Assembly (NCBI RefSeq): GCF_030269515.1
Contig: NZ_BSTM01000005.1
Span: 288,357 to 352,356 of the forward strand
Direction: 5' to 3'
Source of the DNA: Actinomadura sp. NBRC 104412
GTDB taxonomy: Bacteria > Actinomycetota > Actinomycetes > Streptosporangiales > Streptosporangiaceae
Length of the DNA stretch: 64,000 nt
Part shown: in pieces, positions 17,199 to 24,986 of the stretch
Layout of the letters: every line of letters starts with the position of its first letter
Position numbering within the stretch: the stretch's first letter is position 1
Translations under genes and position numbers: made by a program
The notes under the pieces: model-generated
Databases searched by the model: none
Seen by the model: only the letters and a program-made list of their open reading frames with translations
What the model was told of the DNA's origin: nothing

Positions 17199-17813
17199 AT
17201 GGCCCACGCACCGACCGCCGCCGCGGTCACCGTGGCCGGTCCGGCCGATCGGCACCTCGGCCACGGAACGGAACGCCGCATGCACGGATCCCCGAACGGA
17301 TCGTCAAGGGCCACGACCGACGCGCAGGTGACCGGCATCGACGGCGCTCGCTTCCGGTCGGTGCTGGGCAGGTTCGCCACCGGGGTGGTGGCCATCACCG
17401 CCATCGACCCGGCCACCGGAGGGCCCACCGGCCTGGCCGCCAACTCCTTCACCTCGGTCTCGCTGGAGCCGCCGCTGGTGGCCTTCTGTGTCGCGCACAC
17501 CAGCACCACCTGGCCGCGGCTGCGCGGCGCCCGGCGGATCTGCATCAACATCCTCAGCGAGCCGCAGCTCCGGATCTGCAAGCAGCTCGCGCTCAAGGGC
17601 GGCGACAAGTTCGCCGACATCGGCTGGACCGAGTCCCCCAGCGGCAGCCCCGTCATCGACGGCGCCCTGGCCTGGCTCGACTGCGAGATAGAGAACACGC
17701 ACGTGGCCGGCGACCACGTCATCGTCGTGGCCCGCGTCCACCACCTCGACCAGCACCACGACGGCGACCCGCTGCTGTTCTACCGGGGCACCTACGGCCG
17801 CTTCTCCGGCTGA
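17199..17813 (+). CDS. Flavin reductase (HpaC/HsaB-like)
   Basis: 204 residues. The flavin-reductase-like domain (about 45-204) has FRSVLGRFATGVVAITA, GLAANSFTSVSLEPPLVAFCV, INILSEPQLRICKQLA, DCEIENTHVAGDHVIVVARV, and the end FYRGTYGRF. It is probably an NAD(P)H:FMN oxidoreductase that supplies reduced flavin to two-component monooxygenases. The LLM enzymes under the same type of operator (9463 and 35150) are obvious candidate partners. ATG 17199 follows GAAGGGAG. The first 40 residues are low complexity, and an in-frame ATG at 17281 would give a shorter protein. It converges with the ROK gene. Confidence 0.88.
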   Translation: MAHAPTAAAVTVAGPADRHLGHGTERRMHGSPNGSSRATTDAQVTGIDGARFRSVLGRFATGVVAITAIDPATGGPTGLAANSFTSVSLEPPLVAFCVAHTSTTWPRLRGARRICINILSEPQLRICKQLALKGGDKFADIGWTESPSGSPVIDGALAWLDCEIENTHVAGDHVIVVARVHHLDQHHDGDPLLFYRGTYGRFSG

Positions 17814-17828
17814 GGCCCGGCCTTCCAC

Positions 17829-19061
17829 CTACACAGGCGTGTCCTCGGGCGCCCTGAGCCGCGCCAGCACCTGCACGGGGTCGGCCAGCACCTCGGCGAA
17901 CGCGAACTCCGCCGCGCCCACCAGCGTCGTGTCGTCCCCCAGGGCCGCCGTGCGGAGCCGGACGTGTTCCCTGGGAGCCGCCAGAGCGCCGGTGGCCACG
18001 ACGCTGCGCACCTGGGCGGCGGCGCCCAGGTAGATGTCGCGCAGCGTGCCGCCGAAGATGACCAGGCCCGGGTTGAAGATGTTGACGAGGTTGGCGACTC
18101 CCCAGCCGAGCCAGGTGCCGACGCGCTGCAGCGCGTCGCGGGCGGCGATGTCGCCGCGGTCGGCGGCGTCCACCACGGCGCGGACGGCGTCGCGCCCCAC
18201 CAGGTCGGGCGACTCCTCCCGGCCGGCGTGGTCGAGCAGCGTCCGCTCCCCCACCTCGGCTTCGAGGCAGCCGCGCGACCCGCAGCCGCAGAGCCTGCCG
18301 CCGGGGTTGACCATCATGTGGCCGATCTCGCCGCCGTAGCCGTCCTGGCCCCCGAGCAGCTGGCCGCCCATGATGATGCCGCCGCCGACGCCCACGTCCC
18401 CGTGCAGGTAGATGAGGTTGTCGCAGCCGACGCCCGCGCCGCGCTCGTGCTCGGCCAGCGCGCCCAGGTTCGCGTCGTTGCACACCGAGACCGGGATGCC
18501 CAGGCCCAGGCGGCGCGACAGGGCGACGCCGAGCGCGGGGTCGCCGATGTCGAGGTTCGGGCCGAACATGATCTGGTCGTCGGAGCGGCGCACCGTGCCG
18601 GGGAAGGCCAGCGCCGCGCCGACGCAGACGGCGTCGCGTCCCGCCTTGCGCATCAGCGAGCGGGCGGCGGCGGCGAGCGCGCCGACGATCTCGCCCGGGT
18701 CCGACGGGCCGCGGGTGCGGGACGCCTCGCGGCGTTCCAGGATGGTGCCGCCCAGGCCGACACGGGCCACGCCGAGGCGGTCGACGCCCACGTCGAACGC
18801 CAGCACGTACACCCGGGTGGATTCGGGACGCACGACCAGCGACGGCCGTCCCGCGCGCCGTCCCGGGCTCCGCGGCAGTTCCTCGCGCACCAGCCCGGCC
18901 GCGGTCAGGTCGGTGGTCAGCGCCATGATCGTGCTGCGGTTGAGGCCCAGCGACTCGGCCAGCGTCGCCCGCGACGCCGGCCCGCGCAGGTGGACGAAGC
19001 GCAGCAGCGTCCCCAGGTTGTGGCGGCGGATCTCCTCTTGTGACGGCCCGGCCCTCATCAT
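17829..19061 (-). CDS. ROK-family transcriptional regulator
   Basis: 410 residues. The N-terminal winged HTH (about 10-75) reads NLGTLLRFVHLRGPASRATLAESLGLNRSTIM; a sugar-kinase-like ROK domain follows (VYVLAFDVGVDRLGVA, VCNDANLGALAEHERG). The zinc-binding motif GGRLCGCGSRGCLEAE is intact. ROK regulators of this layout (XylR/NagC type) bind a sugar and repress transport genes. It is the last gene of the ABC sugar transporter operon; its ATG overlaps the stop of ATPase A (ATGA). The ligand is probably the transported sugar. Confidence 0.92.
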   Translation of the reverse strand: MMRAGPSQEEIRRHNLGTLLRFVHLRGPASRATLAESLGLNRSTIMALTTDLTAAGLVREELPRSPGRRAGRPSLVVRPESTRVYVLAFDVGVDRLGVARVGLGGTILERREASRTRGPSDPGEIVGALAAAARSLMRKAGRDAVCVGAALAFPGTVRRSDDQIMFGPNLDIGDPALGVALSRRLGLGIPVSVCNDANLGALAEHERGAGVGCDNLIYLHGDVGVGGGIIMGGQLLGGQDGYGGEIGHMMVNPGGRLCGCGSRGCLEAEVGERTLLDHAGREESPDLVGRDAVRAVVDAADRGDIAARDALQRVGTWLGWGVANLVNIFNPGLVIFGGTLRDIYLGAAAQVRSVVATGALAAPREHVRLRTAALGDDTTLVGAAEFAFAEVLADPVQVLARLRAPEDTPV

Positions 19062-19906
19062 GCGGGCGGTCCCGCCGCCTGGCCCGGGAAGCGTCCCCCG
19101 GCCGAGTGGGAGGTCCGTGGACGGGCCGGCGCCGGCGGGGTGCCGGCGTCCCTCGGCAGCCCCAGGTCGCCGCTGCGGCCGGAGGTGATCAGCTCCACCA
19201 CCTGGGCGTGCGTCACGTCCGTCGCCGGCACCTGCGCGACCATCCGGCCCAGGTACAGCGCGGCGATCCGGTCGGACACCGCGAACACGTCGTTCATGTT
19301 GTGCGAGATCAGCACCACCGCGAGGCCCCGGTCGGCCAGCCGCCTGACCAGTTCCAGCACCTGCTGGGTCTGCGCGACGCCGAGCGCCGCGGCGGGCTCG
19401 TCCAGGATGACCAGCCGGCTGTCCCACAGCACGGCGCGGGCGATCGCGACGGTCTGCCGCTGCCCGCCCGACAGCGTCGCCACCGGCCGCCGCACCGATC
19501 CGACCGTCCGCACCGACAGGGACGACAGCGTGCTGATCGCCATCTCCTCCATCGCCGGCTCGTCGAGGACGATGCCGCGGCGGCGTTCCCTGCCGAGGAA
19601 CATGTTCTGCACGATGTCGAGGTTCTCGCAGAGCGACAGGTCCTGGTGGACGACCTCGATGCCCAGCGCCGACGCGGCGCGCGGGCTGTCGACGCGGACC
19701 GGGCGCCCGTCCCACAGGTACCGGCCGGAGTCGAACGGGTGGATGCCGCCGATGCACTTGACCAGGGTGCTCTTCCCCGCGCCGTTGTCGCCGACCAGCG
19801 CGGTGACCTCGCCGGGGCGCGCGGTGAACGACACGTCGTGCAGCACCTTGACCGGACCGAAGCTCTTGTTGATACCGCGCAGGTCCAGAACGGGTGTCGC
19901 TGACAT
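19058..19906 (-). CDS. Sugar ABC transporter ATP-binding protein A
   Basis: 282 residues, a single ABC domain. It has Walker A GDNGAGKST, Q-loop VVHQDLSL, signature LSGGQRQTVAIARA, Walker B VILDEPAAALG and switch His LISHNM. It resembles FrcA/XylG-like single-domain CUT2 ATPases rather than the double-domain RbsA. A Pro/Arg-rich 25-residue tail follows the domain. It is highly similar to ATPase B in the same operon, so the two may form a heterodimer. The start (MSATPVLDLRGINKSFG) has GGGAG upstream. Confidence 0.92.
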   Translation of the reverse strand: MSATPVLDLRGINKSFGPVKVLHDVSFTARPGEVTALVGDNGAGKSTLVKCIGGIHPFDSGRYLWDGRPVRVDSPRAASALGIEVVHQDLSLCENLDIVQNMFLGRERRRGIVLDEPAMEEMAISTLSSLSVRTVGSVRRPVATLSGGQRQTVAIARAVLWDSRLVILDEPAAALGVAQTQQVLELVRRLADRGLAVVLISHNMNDVFAVSDRIAALYLGRMVAQVPATDVTHAQVVELITSGRSGDLGLPRDAGTPPAPARPRTSHSAGGRFPGQAAGPPA

Positions 19907-20150
19907 TCCGAGGGGCTCCCACCGTGCCGCAGCGCGATCGCGCGGAACCAGGTCCTGGCCGGTGAGCGTAGCAGGTGAGAGCCGGTCCGGGAACGCGGCG
20001 GCGGGAAGAGCGGCGGCCATGGGGGCCGCCGGCTCCTCCGGTACCGGCGCGCCGCGCATCATCGTCCCGCCGGGCTCCCGCGGCGCCGAGCGGGGACCCG
20101 GGCGTGGGCCCGGGGTGAGGCGCCGCGGGAGCGGAACGGCCGGCCGCTCA
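19907..20150. other. Intercistronic gap between permease and ATPase A genes
   Basis: 244 bases with no supported gene, inside an otherwise compact minus-strand operon. The sequence is GC-rich with a pronounced Arg/Pro-coding bias in all frames; no promoter consensus was found. Confidence 0.4.
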
Positions 20151-21434
20151 TCATCTGCCCGCCGACACCCGGCGGCGCCGGGCCAGCGCGTCGATGCTCG
20201 CCGCCAGCAGCAGGACGCCGCCGGTGACCAGGAAGTTGACGTACGCCTTGGCGCCGAGCAGGCCGAGCCCGTTCTCGATGGTGGCCACGACCAGGCCGCC
20301 CAGGATGGCGTCGCGGGCCTTGCCGCGGCCGCCGAACAGGCTGGTGCCGCCGATGACGGCGGCGCCGACCGCGAACAGCAGCGTGTTGCCCGCGCCCGCG
20401 TCGGGGGTGACCGAGTTGAGGCGGGACGCGGCGAAGATGCCCGAGATCGCGGCCGTGCCGGAGCAGATCATGAAGACCGACATCCGCAGCCGGACCACGT
20501 TGATCCCGGCGCGGCGGGCGGCCTCGGTGTTGCCGCCGATCGCGTACAGGTGCCGCCCGTAGGCGGTGCGGCCCAGCACGAAGGTCGCCACGATCAGCAG
20601 CACGCCGATGAGCGGCACGCCCCAGGGGATGCCGGCCAGCGTGACCAGCGGGCTGGGCGCGCGGTCGAGGCTGAGCAGGTAGGTGCCGAACAGCAGCGCC
20701 AGCGCCACCACGCCGACCTGGGCGGCCACGAGCTGGACCGGTTTGGTGGCCAGCCCGCGCTTGGACTGCTGCCGCCATCGCCACAGCTGGACGAACGCGT
20801 ACGCCACGGCGACCACCACCGCCATCGTCCAGCCGAGCCAGACCGGCATGTTGCGGTTGGCCAGCGCGACGATGACCTCGTCGCGCACGGGGACGGTGCC
20901 GCCCTGGCCGATCAGGCGCAGGGTGATGCCCTGGAGGCCGAGGAACAGCGCCAGCGTCACCACGAACGACGGGATCCGGATCACCGACACCAGCCAGCCG
21001 ATCGCGGTGCCGATGACGATGCCGGTGGCGATCGCCGACAGCACCGCCACGTACCAGGGCTGGCCCGAGTCGACGATGATCTTGGCCATGACCGCGCCGC
21101 ACACGCCGCTGGCCACGCCCGCCGACAGGTCGATCTCGCCGAGCAGCAGCACGAACACCAGGCCCATCGCCAGGATCGTCACCGGCATGGCCTGGGTGAA
21201 CAGGTTGGCGATGTTGCGCTCGGACAGGAAGGTCTCCGGGCGCAGCGCGGTGAACAGCACGACCAGGCCGAGCAGTCCGAGGATCGCGGGCATCGCGCCG
21301 AGATCGCCGGCCCGCACCCGGTTCCAGTAGTCGCGCAGCGCCCCGGGGACGTCCTGGACGCGCCGGTCGACGGCGAAGTCCGAGTCCGCCAGCCGCACGG
21401 CGGCCTCCTTGCCCACGGATTTGTCGATGGACAT
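20151..21434 (-). CDS. Sugar ABC transporter permease (XylH-like, CUT2)
   Basis: 427 residues with about ten hydrophobic segments (for example AILGLLGLVVLFTAL, ILAMGLVFVLLLGEIDLSAG, IPSFVVTLALFLGLQGI). The CUT2 permease signatures LLLGEIDLSAG and IGGNTEAARRAGINV are present, as is the C-terminal GTSLFGGRGKARDAILGGL. It is the membrane channel of the importer. An 11-base gap separates it from ATPase B, so the two genes are probably translationally linked. Confidence 0.93.
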   Translation of the reverse strand: MSIDKSVGKEAAVRLADSDFAVDRRVQDVPGALRDYWNRVRAGDLGAMPAILGLLGLVVLFTALRPETFLSERNIANLFTQAMPVTILAMGLVFVLLLGEIDLSAGVASGVCGAVMAKIIVDSGQPWYVAVLSAIATGIVIGTAIGWLVSVIRIPSFVVTLALFLGLQGITLRLIGQGGTVPVRDEVIVALANRNMPVWLGWTMAVVVAVAYAFVQLWRWRQQSKRGLATKPVQLVAAQVGVVALALLFGTYLLSLDRAPSPLVTLAGIPWGVPLIGVLLIVATFVLGRTAYGRHLYAIGGNTEAARRAGINVVRLRMSVFMICSGTAAISGIFAASRLNSVTPDAGAGNTLLFAVGAAVIGGTSLFGGRGKARDAILGGLVVATIENGLGLLGAKAYVNFLVTGGVLLLAASIDALARRRRVSAGR

Positions 21435-21444
21435 CGAAGCTCCC

Positions 21445-22242
21445 TCAGATGCTCTCGGCGGTCGCCCGTGCGAGCCCGAGATCGCCGGACCGGCCGGCGG
21501 TGATCAGCTCCACGACCTGGCCGGTGGTGACGTCCTCGCGGCGCACGTCCGCGGCCACCCTGCCGAGGAAGAGAGCGGTGATGCGGTCGGCCACCTCGAA
21601 GACGTCGACCATGTTGTGCGAGATCAGCACGACCGCGTGCCCGGTGTCGGCCAGCCGCCTGACCAGGTCGAGCACCTGGCGGGTCTGCGCGACGCCCAGC
21701 GCGGCGGTGGGCTCGTCCAGGATCACGACCTTGGACTCCCACAGCGCGGCCTTGGCGATCGCGACGGTCTGCCGCTGCCCGCCGGACAGGCTGGCGACCT
21801 GCTGGCGCACCGACTTGACGGTGCGCACCGACAGCCGCGCCAGCGTCTCGCGGGCGGCCTGCTCCATCGAGTCCTCGTCCAGGACGATGCCGCGGCGGCG
21901 CTCGCGGCCGAGGAACATGTTCTGGACGATGTCGAGGTTGTCGGCCAGCGCCAGGTCCTGGTACACCACCTCGATGCCGAGCGCGGCGGCGTCCCGCGGG
22001 CCGTTGATCTCCACCGGCCGGCCCTCGAACTCGATCGTGCCCGAGTCGATCGGGTGGATCCCCGCGATGCACTTGATGAGCGTGGACTTGCCCGCGCCGT
22101 TGTCGCCGACCAGTGCCATGACCTCGCCCGTACGCACGGCGAAGTCCACATCGTGCAGGACGTGGACGGCGCCGAAGCTCTTGTTGAGCCCGGTCAGGCG
22201 GAGGACGGGGTCGCCGTTGAGGGGCTCGCCTTTGTCTGCCAC
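21445..22242 (-). CDS. Sugar ABC transporter ATP-binding protein B
   Basis: 265 residues, single ABC domain: GDNGAGKST, YQDLAL, LSGGQRQTVAIAKA, VILDEPTAALG, LISHNM. It is a close paralogue of ATPase A (the residues around Walker A and the FLGRERRRGIVLDE segment are nearly identical). The ATG at 22242 follows GGAAG. A strong hairpin separates it from the upstream substrate-binding-protein gene, which probably lowers its expression relative to that gene. Confidence 0.93.
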   Translation of the reverse strand: MADKGEPLNGDPVLRLTGLNKSFGAVHVLHDVDFAVRTGEVMALVGDNGAGKSTLIKCIAGIHPIDSGTIEFEGRPVEINGPRDAAALGIEVVYQDLALADNLDIVQNMFLGRERRRGIVLDEDSMEQAARETLARLSVRTVKSVRQQVASLSGGQRQTVAIAKAALWESKVVILDEPTAALGVAQTRQVLDLVRRLADTGHAVVLISHNMVDVFEVADRITALFLGRVAADVRREDVTTGQVVELITAGRSGDLGLARATAESI

Positions 22243-22267
22243 GAGATTCCTTCTTCCACGGGGGACA

Positions 22268-22327
22268 CCCGTGGCGGGTCCCAGACGCCCGGATTCCGGG
22301 CGCCGCAGCGGCGGGACCCGCCACGGG
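22268..22327 (-). terminator. Intercistronic hairpin after the sugar-binding-protein gene
   Basis: A 15-bp perfect inverted repeat, CCCGTGGCGGGTCCC (22268-22282) with GGGACCCGCCACGGG (22313-22327). The loop contains a second perfect hairpin (GCCCGG/CCGGGC, 22287-22301). On the ATPase-proximal side CCACGGG (22256-22262) can instead pair with CCCGTGG (22268-22274), so two mutually exclusive folds exist. Such structures between binding-protein and ATPase genes usually act as a partial terminator or mRNA stabiliser. Confidence 0.7.
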
Positions 22328-22412
22328 AGGTCACAGAACCGATGTCATCCGTACATCGGGGGGCCGGAACCGTCCACCCGGAGCCGTCCGCCCGAGGCCG
22401 GATGAGAACGGC

Positions 22413-23492
22413 TCACTGGATGCCGGCCTCGGTGCACTTCGCGGCGTAGGCGCCGGTGCAGAGCTCCTCCTTCTTCACGAAGCCGTCGGTGATGACCTGC
22501 TTGATGTTGGACTTGTCCATGCCGATCGGCGTGAGCAGCACCGACGGGACCTGGCGCTTGCCCTGCGGGTCGTTGGTGGTGCCGTTGGTCTGCGCCTTCT
22601 CGCCCTTGAGGACCGCGACGGCCGCCTTGGCCACCGCGTCGGCCTCCTGCTTGACCGGCTTGTACACGGTCATGCACTGGGTGCCGTCCAGGATGTTCTG
22701 CAGGCCCTGGACGGTGGCGTCCTGCCCGGTCACCGGGACCTTGCCGGCCTGGTTGTTCTTCTTCAGGATCGAGATGACCGAGTTGCCGAGGCCGTCGTTG
22801 GCGGCCAGCACCCCGTCGATCTTCCCGCCCTGCTGGGTGTACATCTGCTCGAAGATGGTCGCGGCGCGCTGGTTGTCCCAGTCGGGAACGGCCTGCTCGG
22901 CGACCTTCTTGTACTTGGTGACCTTGTCGAGGATGTTGTGGGCGCCCTGCGAGAACAGGGTGGCGTTGTTGTCGGTGGGCGCGCCGTTGAGGTAGGCGAT
23001 GTTGGCGTCCTTGTCGCCCAGGCACTTCTGCAGGCCCTTGCCGAGCTCTTCGCCGACCTTCACGTTGTCGAAGGAGACGTAGTAGTCGGCCACTCCGCCG
23101 AGGGTGAGGCGGTCGTAGTCGATGGTCTTGACGCCCTGCTGCTGCGCCTTGCGCTGCACCGCCGCCGCCGAGTTGGAGTCGAGCCCGGTCAGCACCAGGA
23201 CCGAGACGCCGCTGGTGAGCATCTGGTCGGCGATGGTCTGGAAGCGCTGGGTGGAGCCTTCGGCGTTCTGGATGTCGTACTGGACGCCCGCCGCCTTGAA
23301 CGACTGCTCCAGGAACGGACGGTCGAAGCTCTCCCAGCGCACCGAGGACTTGGTGTCGGGCAGGATCACGCCGATCTTGCCCTGGGCGGCGCCCTGGCCG
23401 TCGCCGTCGTCGGCGCCTTCGTCTCCGCAGGCCGCGAGGGTGAGCACCGCGGCCGCCGACAGGGCGGTGAGGCTGAGGATCCCCTTGCGCAT
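22413..23492 (-). CDS. Sugar ABC transporter substrate-binding lipoprotein (XylF-like)
   Basis: 359 residues. A lipoprotein signal with lipobox LAAC (Cys 22) is followed by GKIGVILPDTKSSVRWESFDRPF, typical of D-xylose/ribose-type periplasmic-binding proteins. Further matches are GSTQRFQTIADQMLTSGV, DRLTLGGVADYYVSFDN, GAPTDNNATLF, AANDGLGNSVISIL and TGQDATVQGLQNILDG. It captures a monosaccharide, most likely xylose or a similar pentose by resemblance to XylF, and is tethered to the cell surface. AAAGGAC precedes the ATG. It is the first gene of the five-gene operon ending with ROK. Confidence 0.93.
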   Translation of the reverse strand: MRKGILSLTALSAAAVLTLAACGDEGADDGDGQGAAQGKIGVILPDTKSSVRWESFDRPFLEQSFKAAGVQYDIQNAEGSTQRFQTIADQMLTSGVSVLVLTGLDSNSAAAVQRKAQQQGVKTIDYDRLTLGGVADYYVSFDNVKVGEELGKGLQKCLGDKDANIAYLNGAPTDNNATLFSQGAHNILDKVTKYKKVAEQAVPDWDNQRAATIFEQMYTQQGGKIDGVLAANDGLGNSVISILKKNNQAGKVPVTGQDATVQGLQNILDGTQCMTVYKPVKQEADAVAKAAVAVLKGEKAQTNGTTNDPQGKRQVPSVLLTPIGMDKSNIKQVITDGFVKKEELCTGAYAAKCTEAGIQ

Positions 23493-23861
23493 GGGCCCGG
23501 GTCCTTTCTAGGGGGTGGGACCACCGGTGAGCGAGGTCACACCGGGTGAATGTTGTGCCTCGCAACTTATGTCCCGCCCGAGTCGCGCGCCAGAGCCGGA
23601 GACCGGATGAGCCGTAACAATCCAGTAACGCGCTGATCAATTAGGGCGTGACCGACATGGGAGGAGACGCCGGGACGCCGGTCGCGGGCCACCCGATATG
23701 TTCGGCGCCTCAACATTCGGCCGCCACCGGCCACCCGTGTCGAGACCGGCCGGCGCGCGCCCGGGCGCCGCGCGGGGCGCGGCTCCTCTCCTACCCCGGA
23801 TGGCCGCAGCCCATCCGGGATATCTTGCGCGTAGCACGCGGAGGGAAGGGGAGCAGGGAGA
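23493..23861. other. Divergent intergenic region, sugar operon / membrane protein
   Basis: 369 bases, no supported gene. Next to the sugar operon lies GTTG-N7-CAAC (23552-23566), a weak dyad that might be the ROK operator. Nearer the plus-strand gene is a perfect 9-bp inverted repeat and a possible -10 (TATCTT, 23821-23826). Confidence 0.45.
23795..23819. promoter_or_regulatory. 9-bp inverted repeat upstream of membrane protein gene
   Basis: CCCGGATGG (23795-23803), 7-nt loop, CCATCCGGG (23811-23819): perfect. It sits immediately before a TATCTT -10-like box, covering the -35/spacer position, so it is more likely an operator than a terminator. Confidence 0.45.
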
Positions 23862-24848
23862 ATGACGGCGCAAGCGGGCTCCGGCCCGGACAGGCACCGG
23901 GACCTGACCAGGCCCGATCTGCCGCTCCCCCGGCCCCTTTCCGGCCAGGCGCCCGCGCCGCCCCCGCCACTGGCGCCGCCCGTCCCGCCCGAGCCCGCCC
24001 CGCCGCGGTCCGTCCCGTCACGCGGTCGGAACTGGCACCGCATGCACTACCCGATCGGCGTGTTCCTGGTCGCGTACGGGGTCACCGGCCTCGTCACCGG
24101 CCTGATCGGCTGGGACGACCGGCGCGAGGAACTGGCCGGGTACGTCGGCGCCGGGGCGGCCACCGCCGTGCTCGCCGTGGTCAAGGCGATCGAGCTGGCG
24201 CTGGTCGCGCTGGCCGTGGCCGGTATCGGACGGCGCCGGGACGTGTGGTTCCTGCCCGCCCTGGCCGGATGGCTGGCCGGGTTCGGCGTGTTCACCCTCC
24301 TCGACCTCGTCAAGGGCAACTGGGGCGCGCTGCTGGAACACGTGGTGTTCCTGGCCGCGTTCGCGCTGCTGCTCTTCCTGTCGTACGGGCTGAGCGTGAA
24401 GGCCCGCGTCGGCAGGGCCGCCGCCGCCCGTACGGCGCCACCGCCGCCGGACGCGCCCGCGCCCGCCGCGCCGGGCGTTCCGGCTCCCGTGGCCGCCCCG
24501 TCCGCGAACCTGAGCCGGACGCAGGAGTTCGCGCTGGCCGCGCTCAACCGCTTGCAGCAGCGCGTCACACCGGCCTTCGGAGCGCCGCGCCCCCGGCCGC
24601 CCGCGCCGCCCTCCCCGTCCCCCTCGCCCGCGGCCGCATCCGCGTCTGCGCCCGATCCCGCCCCGGCACCCGCTCCCGCGCCGCCGTCCGAGGACGCCTC
24701 GCCGCAGACCGTGGTCGACGCCGAGGCTCCGGAACCGGCCGCGGGGGACGGCGACCGGACCGTCCAGGCACCGCTGCCCGCGAAACGGCCCGCGCCACCG
24801 GACGCCACCCGGCCGCTCCCCCTGCCCGACTCCTCTGACCAGGAGTAA
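23862..24848 (+). CDS. Membrane protein of unknown function
   Basis: 328 residues; ATG follows GGGAG. A proline-rich cytosolic N-terminal stretch (1-60) is followed by four predicted membrane segments between about 65 and 180 (YPIGVFLVAYGVTGLVTGLI, VGAGAATAVLAVVKAIELALVAL, WFLPALAGWLAGFGVFTLL, VVFLAAFALLLFLSYGL). A long Pro/Ala-rich tail ends the protein. No family recognised. It stands alone between two promoters. Confidence 0.75.
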   Translation: MTAQAGSGPDRHRDLTRPDLPLPRPLSGQAPAPPPPLAPPVPPEPAPPRSVPSRGRNWHRMHYPIGVFLVAYGVTGLVTGLIGWDDRREELAGYVGAGAATAVLAVVKAIELALVALAVAGIGRRRDVWFLPALAGWLAGFGVFTLLDLVKGNWGALLEHVVFLAAFALLLFLSYGLSVKARVGRAAAARTAPPPPDAPAPAAPGVPAPVAAPSANLSRTQEFALAALNRLQQRVTPAFGAPRPRPPAPPSPSPSPAAASASAPDPAPAPAPAPPSEDASPQTVVDAEAPEPAAGDGDRTVQAPLPAKRPAPPDATRPLPLPDSSDQE

Positions 24849-24986
24849 CGGCGGGACGATCGGCCGCGCCCCGCCCAGGCGCCGAACGGGCGGACCCGAC
24901 CACGGCGACCGGAGCCCGACACACCACGGTGATCTTGGCAAGTGTTGCCGTTGGTGAACGATTCGGGCGCTGACAGCTTGGCGCCC

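Noticed and set aside
17829..19922. 697-codon frame extending ROK upstream through the ATPase gene
   Set aside because: Only the part from 19061 resembles ROK; the rest is an out-of-frame reading of ATPase A.
23552..23566. GTTG-N7-CAAC as the ROK operator
   Set aside because: Four-base arms are too short to claim; mentioned only as a weak dyad.
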